A stretch of DNA of 57,506 nucleotides, taken from positions 1 through 57,506 of the forward strand of contig JAQGDQ010002418.1 of NCBI GenBank assembly GCA_030141605.1. The letters run 5' to 3'. This document shows, piece after piece, positions 45,080 through 53,053 of this stretch (its first letter is position 1; every line of letters starts with the position of its first letter). The notes under the pieces are model-generated. The model was given only the letters and a program-made list of their open reading frames with translations. It was not told where the DNA came from and made no database searches. The stretch comes from Tubiluchus corallicola. Lineage: Eukaryota > Priapulida > Priapulimorpha > Priapulimorphida > Tubiluchidae. The position numbers were made by a program, and so were the translations under genes.

Positions 45080-45943
45080 GTGAGAGTTTTATACATTTTT
45101 CTATCAGTTTCTGCGTTGTTTGCTTTTTCCGTTTTTAATATATTTGCATACGGTTTTAAGCCTTTGCCCGCCAGTATTGATCAGTACTATTCTTCGACTG
45201 ATGAGCCCAACAAGTTTATCATGCTGATGGAAGGGATAGGAATTGCAAATGTCGGGTTTAAAAAAGCCCTTGCTGCCAAGGACTATCAGGAGGCTGAAAG
45301 GTGGCTGGCGAGCTTAATGATCAACTATTTGAGTATTGGTCACATGGTTCCTGAGTGGGATGTATCGGGTGATGAGGGTCTACTTATGTCCATGCTCAAC
45401 GCTGCCAGAAATGGTAACGGTGACACCTTAGCCATCTCTCACAACTACCTTGAGAGCAGGTGCTCGTCCTGTCACGACAGTTATGCTCACGTTGTCCTGA
45501 TGAAATATGACGTGCCCCGAAGCTATGACATAATGGTGAAAAACCATACTGAAGACAGATATGTTTCTTTCAGGGAGCATATGGGGGATCTGGACGATAT
45601 GTATCTCGACATATTTACAGGTATCGCCAGGGGCGGGTGGATTGCCACAAGGATATCATATGAAAACTTCGTCAAGGGACTTGACGCCCTGCAAGACACG
45701 TGCAAGGCTTGCCACTACGATGATGGGGATGCGGCACACGACTTCTTTGATACAGACTACAACGTTACCTTGAGCAAGATCAGGTACTTTATATCCCACA
45801 ACTCGGAAGGAAGCGCCAGTTCGGAACTCAGGGGCTTAAAGCAAGACTACTGTAGAGATTGTCACACCACCCACATGGTGCCCTTGCGCGTCAGGGACGA
45901 ATTTCTAAAACAACGCTCCCCCTCAAAGCAAGCAACGGACTAA
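45080..45943 (+). CDS. Periplasmic trihaem cytochrome c
   Basis: 287 residues with an N-terminal signal peptide (VLYIFLSVSALFAFSVFNIFAYG) and three CxxCH motifs: CSSCH, CKACH and CRDCH, spaced widely. The start is GTG 45080 with GGTGAT upstream. A TTGACT and a TATAAA about 30-60 bases before it suggest a promoter. Likely a periplasmic electron carrier; the acceptor is unknown. The 3' end, from about the third haem site onward, is the founder of the 108-bp repeats that follow. Confidence 0.84.
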   Translation: MRVLYIFLSVSALFAFSVFNIFAYGFKPLPASIDQYYSSTDEPNKFIMLMEGIGIANVGFKKALAAKDYQEAERWLASLMINYLSIGHMVPEWDVSGDEGLLMSMLNAARNGNGDTLAISHNYLESRCSSCHDSYAHVVLMKYDVPRSYDIMVKNHTEDRYVSFREHMGDLDDMYLDIFTGIARGGWIATRISYENFVKGLDALQDTCKACHYDDGDAAHDFFDTDYNVTLSKIRYFISHNSEGSASSELRGLKQDYCRDCHTTHMVPLRVRDEFLKQRSPSKQATD

Positions 45944-46290
45944 AACGGAAAGAGAGCCCCAACGCCTAACAATACAGCCCACATGGCACCCTTGCGCGTC
46001 AGGGACGAATTTCTAAAACAACGCTCCCCTTCAAAGCAAGCAACGGACTAAAACGGAAAGAGAGCCCCAACGCCTAACAATACAGCCCACATGGCACCCT
46101 TGCGCGTCAGGGACGAACTTCTAAAACAACGCTCCCCCTCAAAGCAAGCAACGGACTAAAACGGAAAGAGAGCCCCAACGCCTAACAATACAGCCCACAT
46201 GGCACCCCTTGCGCGTCAGGGACGAACCACCACCGGTGGAGATGCCAAGAAACAGCGCCATAGGCACCCTTGCGCGTCAGGGACTTGCTC
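45883..46290 (+). repeat. 108-bp tandem repeats derived from the cytochrome 3' end
   Basis: CTTGCGCGTCAGGGAC starts at 45883 (inside the cytochrome gene), 45991, 46099, 46208 and 46269. The first three intervals are 108, 108 and 109; the last unit is truncated and diverged. Units 1-3 are nearly identical and include the gene's final codons, stop and about 50 downstream bases. The 45944-46429 spacer holds this array and, at 46347-46362, a CCCCCC-AAA-GGGGGG hairpin; no gene is seen. Confidence 0.92.
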
Positions 46291-46346
46291 AATCTGGGAT
46301 CATGCCATCATAAGCGCAGAAAAGCACCACTTGTGTTAGGAACGAG

Positions 46347-46362
46347 CCCCCCAAAGGGGGGG
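46347..46362. terminator. GC hairpin between the cytochrome and the Bax-inhibitor-like gene
   Basis: CCCCCC-AAA-GGGGGG between two convergent genes could stop transcription from either side, but lacks a T-run. Confidence 0.35.
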
Positions 46363-46429
46363 ACCGAAGTATTCCCCGGCTGATAAGTACCGACTTGATC
46401 AGCAGATTATAGCGGATATTCCAGACAAT

Positions 46430-47188
46430 TTATTCGTTTTTCAATATTGCGAGCAGGCGCAGCACTTCCAGATATAGCCACACTAACGTGACCATGAGGG
46501 CAAATGCTCCGAACCATTCCATCTTTTTATTCATCCCACTTGCGGCGTATTTTTCGATTAAGTCAAAATCGAGGGCGAGATTAAGCGTCGCAATCCCTAT
46601 GATCGCGAGGCTGACCAATATTCCCAGCGGGCTGCTTTCGTGAAGGAAAGGGACGCTCATGCCAAAAAAGCCTAGCAGCAAGTTTAACACGTATGTGATA
46701 AATATTCCGAATGTTGCAAATATCACCATTTTTCTAAATTTATCGGTGACCACAATGACCCGAGCTTTGTACAAAACGAGCATACCGCCCAGTATGCCGA
46801 ATGTTATCATCACAGCCTGCAAAGCTATACCGGGAAAACGAAGCTCCAACATGGAGCTGACTCCCCCTAAAAACAGACCCTGACAAGCTGCGTACGCAGG
46901 AGCCGTAATATTTGCAAAAGTGGGCTTAAATATGGTAATGAGTGCAAGCACAAGACCGCCAAACAGACCTATCATCGGCAAATAGACGCCAAGTCCCTGA
47001 CTGGCCATCTCAGCAGGCATGTATGCATTGCTCATCGTTATTTTCCAAGTGTATGATGCAGAAGCGAAGACGATCAGGAGCAGAAGAGCTATCTTGTTTA
47101 TAGTTCCCTGTACGCTCATAACCTCCCCGTCTTTAGTTTGTACTCCCCTAAAAACACTGTCTTTCATAACGGGATTGTTGGACTTCAT
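46430..47188 (-). CDS. Bax inhibitor-1/YccA family membrane protein
   Basis: 252 residues with seven hydrophobic helices and a soluble N-terminus (MKSNNPVMKDSVFRG). Segments such as AACQGLFLGGVSSMLELRFPGIALQA, KMVIFATFGIFITYVLNLLLGFFG and FDLIEKYAASGMNKKMEWFGAFALMVTLVWLYLEVLRLLA fit the YccA-like BI-1 family. In other bacteria YccA restrains FtsH proteolysis; a calcium-leak role is known for relatives. Start ATG 47188 follows AGGAGGG. It is transcribed divergently from the phage-type repressor with a clear promoter at 47227-47255. Confidence 0.87.
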   Translation of the reverse strand: MKSNNPVMKDSVFRGVQTKDGEVMSVQGTINKIALLLLIVFASASYTWKITMSNAYMPAEMASQGLGVYLPMIGLFGGLVLALITIFKPTFANITAPAYAACQGLFLGGVSSMLELRFPGIALQAVMITFGILGGMLVLYKARVIVVTDKFRKMVIFATFGIFITYVLNLLLGFFGMSVPFLHESSPLGILVSLAIIGIATLNLALDFDLIEKYAASGMNKKMEWFGAFALMVTLVWLYLEVLRLLAILKNE

Positions 47189-47226
47189 GTAAACCCTCCT
47201 AAAAACGGCTCTAACAAGCCTCAACA

Positions 47227-47255
47227 ATTATATTACGTATGCATAATTTTTTCAA
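47227..47255 (-). promoter_or_regulatory. Promoter of the Bax-inhibitor-like gene with motif in spacer
   Basis: On the minus strand TTGAAA, 17 bases, TATAAT. The spacer contains TTATGCATACGTAA (plus strand 47233-47246), a motif that recurs at 47320 and 47383. As with the phage promoters, the motif position implies direct control by a bound regulator. Confidence 0.7.
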
Positions 47256-47319
47256 CATTTTTTAAAAAAACTCTTTATTATCATATCTTTTTGTTGAATG
47301 AGGTCAATATATCACATAT

Positions 47320-47333
47320 ATTGCATACGTGTT
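47320..47333. promoter_or_regulatory. Copy of the TTACGTATGCATAA-type motif
   Basis: ATTGCATACGTGTT contains TGCATACGT, the reverse complement of ACGTATGCA at 47235-47243. It lies midway between the divergent Bax-inhibitor-like and repressor genes. Confidence 0.5.
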
Positions 47334-47382
47334 GTTCAAGTTGTTGGTTTTTTAAATTTCAGATGTAAACTTGGTATCATAA

Positions 47383-47396
47383 CTATGTATGCACTT
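47383..47396. promoter_or_regulatory. Copy of the motif just upstream of the repressor gene
   Basis: CTATGTATGCACTT shares ATGTATGCA with the other two copies. It overlaps the expected start of transcription of the repressor gene at 47416, a natural place for autoregulation. Confidence 0.5.
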
Positions 47397-47415
47397 TTTT
47401 TAGGTGGGAATTTTT

Positions 47416-48171
47416 ATGTTTGGTAGGAGGCTTAAGGCGCTCCTTGACGACAGGGGGTTGAGCCAGTCTGCGTTTGCCAAGATTTCAAATATTGACAACA
47501 AGACTTTGAATAACTACGTCAGGGAACGTCGAGATCCTAGACTAGATACGATTATCCACGTTGCAACCTGTTTAGGAGTTCCTTCGGGCTACTTTCTCGG
47601 GGATATGGAGCTTGCCGCACTCGAGAGCAAAGAGAAGAGGGAAGAGCAAAACGTTGTCAAGCAGCCAAACTTTGAGAGTGTGCCGGAGGTAGTCCTTCAT
47701 TACGGGTTGAGACCGACCTCTGATGGCAACATCCAAGATTACGTCTTCATTCCCCTTATGGAATCAAAAGCTGCAGCTTCCCCTTCGGTGATGGAAGTGT
47801 CCAATGAGAATGTCGAAGGTTGGGCATGCATTCATGCGAGCAGATTTGATAAAAATATCATAGGCGACCTCTACGCTTTTCGTGTTCGGGGTGATAGTAT
47901 GTTCCCCCTGCTCATGGATGAAGATATCGTTGCGATAATGTCTGTGGAGCAGATGGATCTATCCGAAATAAGCAAGAAAGATACCTACCTCGTGCGGCTA
48001 AAAGATCCCGCCAGCGGAGAGTACGGCTTATCGTTGAAGAGGATACATGTCCAAGATGACAACCTCCTCGTATTGGTATCAAATAATCCTGAATTTCCTC
48101 CGCTCGCCATGAGTTCCGTTGACGATTTCGCCATTATCGGCAAATTGATTTGGATGTGGCGAGAGATGTGA
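47416..48171 (+). CDS. Phage-type XRE/S24 repressor
   Basis: 251 residues. An N-terminal XRE helix-turn-helix (residues about 2-60, GLSQSAFAKISNIDNKTLNNYVRE) is followed by a linker and an S24 LexA/CI-like peptidase fold with the catalytic Ser in RGDSMFPLLMDED and Lys in LSLKRIHVQ. Such repressors cleave themselves after DNA damage and release lytic genes; the cleavage site is not obvious here (AAAS near residue 115 is a candidate). ATG 47416 follows AGGTGGG, better than the GTG at 47404. It precedes the capsid cassette and is the natural candidate for binding TCTTCA-N3-TGAAGA or TTACGTATGCATAA. Confidence 0.87.
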   Translation: MFGRRLKALLDDRGLSQSAFAKISNIDNKTLNNYVRERRDPRLDTIIHVATCLGVPSGYFLGDMELAALESKEKREEQNVVKQPNFESVPEVVLHYGLRPTSDGNIQDYVFIPLMESKAAASPSVMEVSNENVEGWACIHASRFDKNIIGDLYAFRVRGDSMFPLLMDEDIVAIMSVEQMDLSEISKKDTYLVRLKDPASGEYGLSLKRIHVQDDNLLVLVSNNPEFPPLAMSSVDDFAIIGKLIWMWREM

Positions 48172-48281
48172 GGATTTGTCCTTTTTGCCGAACTCGTCAC
48201 GGCTTCTAAAGTTGCCGCGTGTTTGCACTACTGACATATACAACCCGTCCCTGAAATTTCTCAATGCCGCTTTATTTGCAG

Positions 48282-48310
48282 TTGACTTGTCTTCATTTTG
48301 AAGATATAAT
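48282..48310 (+). promoter_or_regulatory. Promoter of the capsid cassette with operator filling the spacer
   Basis: TTGACT, 17 bases, TATAAT on the plus strand. The spacer ends with TCTTCATTTTGAAGA (48290-48304), a 6-3-6 inverted repeat identical in its arms to the site in the promoter at 34461-34489. Transcription would start near 48317 and reach the HTH gene at 48464 after a leader of about 150 bases in which no gene is seen. Confidence 0.85.
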
Positions 48311-48463
48311 ATCATCCTTCGGTTATGGTGTGTAAATAACACGTCGAGAGATCTCTACCTTCTTATCTTTTTTTTATTTTATCCGGTATTCTGTTCTTTT
48401 TCGAAGTTCTAATGTTTTCTTTATCTTTTGATATTCTTGTTTGTTTATGGAGGTCACAATTTT

Positions 48464-48685
48464 ATGAGTATAGTTGATGATTTTGACAGATATTTGCCTA
48501 CAAAGCGGATTCTTGCTGCATCGGATGTTGCAAGTTTCTTGAGTATTTCCGATAGAACGGTGCGGAACATGTGTTGGTCCGGCGAGTTTGAGTCGGCGAT
48601 CAAGGTGGGAAGAATGGGGCAATGGCGCATTCCCCGTCCCAGCGTGAAGTTTTATCTCGAGAAGAGACTTGAAGAATGGGATTGA
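48464..48685 (+). CDS. Small helix-turn-helix protein (excisionase/MerR-like)
   Basis: 73 residues. LAASDVASFLSISDRTVRNMCWSGEFESAIKVGRMGQWRIPRPSVKFYLEKR is the winged-helix pattern of helix_turn_helix_17/excisionase-type proteins. It could act as a small regulator, an excisionase or the small terminase DNA-recognition subunit, since it directly precedes the large terminase. Start ATG 48464 follows GGAGG. First gene of the capsid cassette. Confidence 0.75.
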   Translation: MSIVDDFDRYLPTKRILAASDVASFLSISDRTVRNMCWSGEFESAIKVGRMGQWRIPRPSVKFYLEKRLEEWD

Positions 48686-48710
48686 CGTAGTTTACGTTGG
48701 TGGTCTTTAG

Positions 48711-50066
48711 ATGGGGGATGGATTTTTCATAGTTGAGAGGTACTATAACGATCCTGTAGGCTATGTGAGGGATATTCTCAAGGCTGAGCCTGACGACTGG
48801 CAAAAGGATGTGTTAAACTCCCTAATTACCTCAAGCAGGATAGCCGTAGCTTCGGGACATGGTGTCGGTAAAACGGCACTTTCTTCCTTTATCATTCATT
48901 GGTTCATATCAACCCGCCCAAATCTTCAAGGTGTTGTAACTGCAAACACAAAAAATCAACTGGACACAAAAACTTGGCGTGAACTGGCAAAGTGGAACAA
49001 ACGAGCTCTAAACGGTCATTGGTTCGGTTACACAAGCACAAAGTTTTATCTGAAGGACAGTCCTGACACCTGGTTTGTGGCTTCTATCCCCTGGAGCGAA
49101 CGTAGTCCCGAAGCCTTTGCCGGCACTCACGATGAGCATGTTTTAATAATATTTGACGAAGCTTCCGCTATTTCTGACACCATATGGGATGTGACGGAAG
49201 GGGCGATGACGAGCGGTGGTGCCCGTTGGGTAGTTTTTGGCAATCCGACGAGAAATTCGGGCAGATTTTGGGAGTGTTTCGGCAAGTTTCGCCACAGATG
49301 GAAGACCTATCACATAGACTCAAGAAACACAAATCTTGCAAATTTTGAACAGATAAACAGCTGGGTGGAGGATTACGGTGAGGATTCTGATTTTGTCAGG
49401 GTTCGCGTAAAGGGGGAGTTCCCCAGAGCTGGGGTGAATCAGTTTATATCTGATGAAGTTGTGGAGCGTTGTATCTCTTGCAATCTAGATGAGAGGGATT
49501 ACAGGGGTTATACGGTTGTTTTGGGTGTGGACGTTGCCCGTTATGGGGACGATTGCAGTGTTATCGTGAAGCGCTGCGGGGCAAAGGTGTACACACCTAT
49601 CCGCTACAGGGGGATCGACACTATGAGTTTTGCCGCGCACATCTTCGATGAATGGAGGAGGAGCGGGGCTGAGGCGATATTTGTGGATGGCTGTGGCGTC
49701 GGTGGCGGGGTTGTTGATAGATTGAGCCAACTTGATTTGCCGGTTTATGACGTTCAGAGCGGCTCAACCCCAAGCGATAAACGTCAATATGCCAATATGA
49801 GGGCGGAACTTTGGTCCAGGATGAAAGAGTTTTTGGAATTGTCAGATGTCGATCTGCCATCAGACAGAGTATTGCGGGATGAATTGACCTGCTTGACGTA
49901 TGGCTACAATAGCATGTTGCAACTGCAACTTGAGCGGAAAGAGGATTTAAAGAAACGGGGCTTGTCCTCTGTAGATAGTGCAGATGCTTTGTCATTCACA
50001 TTTATGGATTTTGAGAGAAGGAACAAGTACGGCGCAAGACCCGTCTGTTCATCCGGAAAATGGTAG
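48711..50066 (+). CDS. Phage terminase large subunit
   Basis: 451 residues. ATPase domain with Walker A SGHGVGKTALSS (residues about 50) and Walker B VLIIFDEASAI; C-terminal RNase H-like nuclease with GVDVARYGDD, FVDGCGVGGG and VDSADALSF carrying the expected acidic residues. It pumps DNA into preformed phage heads and cuts it. All key residues are in place and there are no frameshifts, so the gene looks functional. Confidence 0.92.
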   Translation: MGDGFFIVERYYNDPVGYVRDILKAEPDDWQKDVLNSLITSSRIAVASGHGVGKTALSSFIIHWFISTRPNLQGVVTANTKNQLDTKTWRELAKWNKRALNGHWFGYTSTKFYLKDSPDTWFVASIPWSERSPEAFAGTHDEHVLIIFDEASAISDTIWDVTEGAMTSGGARWVVFGNPTRNSGRFWECFGKFRHRWKTYHIDSRNTNLANFEQINSWVEDYGEDSDFVRVRVKGEFPRAGVNQFISDEVVERCISCNLDERDYRGYTVVLGVDVARYGDDCSVIVKRCGAKVYTPIRYRGIDTMSFAAHIFDEWRRSGAEAIFVDGCGVGGGVVDRLSQLDLPVYDVQSGSTPSDKRQYANMRAELWSRMKEFLELSDVDLPSDRVLRDELTCLTYGYNSMLQLQLERKEDLKKRGLSSVDSADALSFTFMDFERRNKYGARPVCSSGKW

Positions 50067-50105
50067 GTCAGGTTACGTGATTTGGTGCTTGGAGGAATAG
50101 AAAAT

Positions 50106-52070
50106 ATGCTTGTGATCAAATCAAATGAGCAGTTAATACTTGAAGAGAAACAGATAAGCGATGCTGAAAGCAGGGAGCAGAAATCCAGATTGAGCTCTAT
50201 TTCTGAATATGTGCTTCAGTGTTGGGAGCTTGCAAAGGATGCAAAGAGGGATGTCGAGGAGCGTTTAAACCGCTCTCTGAATCAGAGGCTTGGGAAATAC
50301 GGGGATGAGACGTTGAGTGAGATACGTTCCCAGGGGGGTACCGAGCTGTACATGATGCTGACGGATGAAAAATGCACTGCGGCGGCGGCTTGGATAGAGG
50401 ATCTGTTGTTAAATCAAGCCGATGAACCTTGGGCTCTTGCAAATACTCCGGTTCCCAATCTGCCCGATGCCATAAAGGGTTATGTGGAAGATGGCGTACT
50501 GCGGGATATACGTGCAGGCATTGAGAGTGGTATCGTTTCGTCGTTGGAGCTGAATGCGAGAAGTGCTGAAGTTGTGAACAAGATTAAGGAATCCATGAGA
50601 GTTGTGGCTCAGGACAACAAGACCGTTTTTGAGAGCGAACTACAGGATATTCTTGTGGAGGCCGGGTGGAAAGAGGCTCTTCGGGATATAATTCCGGACA
50701 TTGTTTTGGGAACGGGGATAATCAAGGGCCCCATCTTTAGAAACAAGAAGGTATTAAAATGGCAGGATAGCCGTCCGGTGGTTGAGTATGACATAGTTAC
50801 GGAGTTTGAAAGGGTGTCGCCCTTTGACATATATCCATCTCCTGTCAGCTGTGATATCGAGGACGGTTATCTTTTTCAGAGGCACAGGCTTTCGAGAAGC
50901 TCCCTCTATGAGCTTATAGGTGTGCCAGGCTACAGCGAGACCGCAATCAGGAAGGTATTGTCCGAGTACAGCGACGGCACTCTCAATGACTGGCTCTCTG
51001 ATGGTATTACAGAACAGACTAAAGACCCCGGTGATGATCGTATAGATGCGTTGCAGTTTTGGGGAAATATTCACGGGAAGGTTCTCTTAGAGCAGGGGTT
51101 TAGCCGCGATATTGTGCATGATGAGCTAGCTGACTACTCTGTGGAGGTTTGGCTTATCGGGGAGCACGTCATAAAGGCTGAAATAAACGGGGATGCACTC
51201 GGTCGCAAACCCTATCACAAAGCATCTTTCAGGGAGGTTTCCGGTTCATTTTGGGGTGTAGGTCTGCCGGAGTTGATATCCGATATTCAGCTTGTGTGCA
51301 ATTCTGCTGCGAGAAACCTGGTAAACAATATGGCGCTGTCATCCGGCCCCCAGGTTGGGGTCGATGTGGGGGCTATCCCTAGGGATGAAAAGTTGACAAG
51401 TCTAAAGCCTTGGAAGATCTGGCAATTTGACATGAGCTATGCCGCCACTTCAAAACAGCCCATATGGTTTTTTCAACCCAATCCTTTGATCAACGAGTTG
51501 ATGAAGGTGTACGAGTTTTTCAGCAATGAGGCGGACAATAAATCCGGAGTACCGAAGTACTCTTATGGCAACGGAAGTGCCGGAGGGGCGGCTCTGAGCA
51601 CCGCAACCGGTATCTCCATAATGATGAACAATGCCACAAGAGGGATAAAGAAGGTGGTTTCAAACATCGACAAACTGATCAAAAGCTCAGTACAACGCAC
51701 GGTGGAGCATCAGCTGTTGTATGGGGATAAGAGTGAATTTGCAGGAGATGTAAAGGTCTATGCTCGAGGCACCAAGGGGATGTTGGCAAAAGAGCTTCTC
51801 CAGGTGAGAAGGAATGAATTTTTAAACATCATCCTAAATCCGGCGGTCGTCAGTCTGATAGGTGAACAGGGGTTAGCTTCGATATTGCGGAGTGTTGCTA
51901 CAGATCTCAATCTTGATGTTGAAAATATTATACCCGACAAGATAGACCTGGATAAACGGGAAGTGATCCGTAAGCAGTCTGAATTGATGCAGCAGCAACC
52001 TTCAAAAAATATCGAAGATGCCATTGATGGAGCCGGAGCCGCTGCAAATGGCGCGGACTATTCTGTCTAG
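50106..52070 (+). CDS. Phage portal protein
   Basis: 654 residues from ATG 50106 (GGAGG eight bases upstream). It resembles large P22/podovirus-type portals: helical N-terminus, a WIEDLLLNQADEPWALANTP segment, an alpha/beta stem-wing region (VSPFDIYPSPVSCDIEDGYLFQRHRLSR) and GVGLPELISDIQLVCNSAARNLVNN, a typical portal helix, then a C-terminal helical tail. The portal is the dodecameric gate for DNA entry. Its size and place between terminase and scaffold support the call more than any single motif. Confidence 0.8.
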   Translation: MLVIKSNEQLILEEKQISDAESREQKSRLSSISEYVLQCWELAKDAKRDVEERLNRSLNQRLGKYGDETLSEIRSQGGTELYMMLTDEKCTAAAAWIEDLLLNQADEPWALANTPVPNLPDAIKGYVEDGVLRDIRAGIESGIVSSLELNARSAEVVNKIKESMRVVAQDNKTVFESELQDILVEAGWKEALRDIIPDIVLGTGIIKGPIFRNKKVLKWQDSRPVVEYDIVTEFERVSPFDIYPSPVSCDIEDGYLFQRHRLSRSSLYELIGVPGYSETAIRKVLSEYSDGTLNDWLSDGITEQTKDPGDDRIDALQFWGNIHGKVLLEQGFSRDIVHDELADYSVEVWLIGEHVIKAEINGDALGRKPYHKASFREVSGSFWGVGLPELISDIQLVCNSAARNLVNNMALSSGPQVGVDVGAIPRDEKLTSLKPWKIWQFDMSYAATSKQPIWFFQPNPLINELMKVYEFFSNEADNKSGVPKYSYGNGSAGGAALSTATGISIMMNNATRGIKKVVSNIDKLIKSSVQRTVEHQLLYGDKSEFAGDVKVYARGTKGMLAKELLQVRRNEFLNIILNPAVVSLIGEQGLASILRSVATDLNLDVENIIPDKIDLDKREVIRKQSELMQQQPSKNIEDAIDGAGAAANGADYSV

Positions 52071-52080
52071 GGGTGGATTG

Positions 52081-52308
52081 ATGAAAAAAGCGGATGCAAA
52101 GACTCTGAAAGCGTTTTGCAATTTAAGAAACGATTCAGATTTTTGTGTGATCAGGAGCTATTTGATGGAGTGTTTGGATGAGTTTCGGATAAAGAACGAT
52201 ACTGTATTTGAACCCACCCAGATATATAAAAACCAGGGTGGTATAGCATTGCTCAAAAGGTTGCTGTATTTGGCAGAAAATGCCAACGATATGCTTCAGG
52301 ACGAGTAG
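52081..52308 (+). CDS. Small phage protein between portal and scaffold
   Basis: 75 residues from ATG 52081, ten bases after the portal stop with GGGGTGG upstream. MKKADAKTLKAFCNLRNDSDF and GGIALLKRLLYLAENANDM suggest a mostly helical protein. Small proteins at this place in phage genomes often work on the head, but no family is recognised. Confidence 0.65.
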   Translation: MKKADAKTLKAFCNLRNDSDFCVIRSYLMECLDEFRIKNDTVFEPTQIYKNQGGIALLKRLLYLAENANDMLQDE

Positions 52309-52380
52309 AGGGCTGGCAACGGTTTCCGTTATCAGTCACAAAATGAAGCTTATTTCTGGTGCAAAAAGGGAGGTTTTATT

Positions 52381-53028
52381 GTGCAAAATTTTAGTGGTGA
52401 AGAGAGCTTGCTGCATACTGCGGACTTGTCATCCGGCAAGGATGTAAGCGCCGACGGGGTTGCAGGTGGGGTGAGTGATGCAAAGCTTAAGTATGAACAG
52501 CTTCAGGGCAAAGTGGAGATGTTGACGGGTGTTGTCGAGCAGTTGATCTCTAAAGTTGAGTCTTTTGAGCAGGGGCGTCAAGCCGGTGGAGATAAGCAAA
52601 ATCTGATGAATGATCTCGATGAAAAGATCCCTCTATGGAGGGAGTTCAACGAGGATGAGAGATTTATCGATTGGCTAGCGCAACTTGATCAGGAAAAAGG
52701 GCTCACCAATCGGGAGTTGCTCGATTTTGGAGTGTCGAACAATGACGTGGATCTGATACTGTCGCTGTTTGATCAGTTTATGAAAGAGATAGCGACTACC
52801 GACCCTGAGCCCGTAAAGGAAAAGGCGCTACAGCAGCCCGTGGAGCCCGTAAAGACGGGTAATGCTGCAAACAGCAACCTTCCCGACAAAAAGATGTGGA
52901 CGTCCGATGAAATAGGCAAATTTTACGGTGACCTTGTGCGCGGACATTACAAAGGCTCTGAAAAGAGAGCAAAAGAGATCGAGAAGGACATAGAGGATGC
53001 GATACTCAATCAAAGGGTAAAGGCTTAA
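52381..53028 (+). CDS. Scaffolding-like protein
   Basis: 215 residues from GTG 52381 (GGGAGG upstream). Acidic and low in aromatic residues, with a coiled coil (residues about 30-60, LKYEQLQGKVEMLTGVVEQL), a glutamate/proline-rich middle and a basic helical C-terminus (HYKGSEKRAKEIEKDIEDA), the usual layout of phage scaffolds that bind coat protein by a basic C-terminal helix. Its place directly before the coat gene supports this. No protease domain is present. Confidence 0.7.
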   Translation: MQNFSGEESLLHTADLSSGKDVSADGVAGGVSDAKLKYEQLQGKVEMLTGVVEQLISKVESFEQGRQAGGDKQNLMNDLDEKIPLWREFNEDERFIDWLAQLDQEKGLTNRELLDFGVSNNDVDLILSLFDQFMKEIATTDPEPVKEKALQQPVEPVKTGNAANSNLPDKKMWTSDEIGKFYGDLVRGHYKGSEKRAKEIEKDIEDAILNQRVKA

Positions 53029-53053
53029 TTTTTTTTAAGGAGGTTTATTTACG

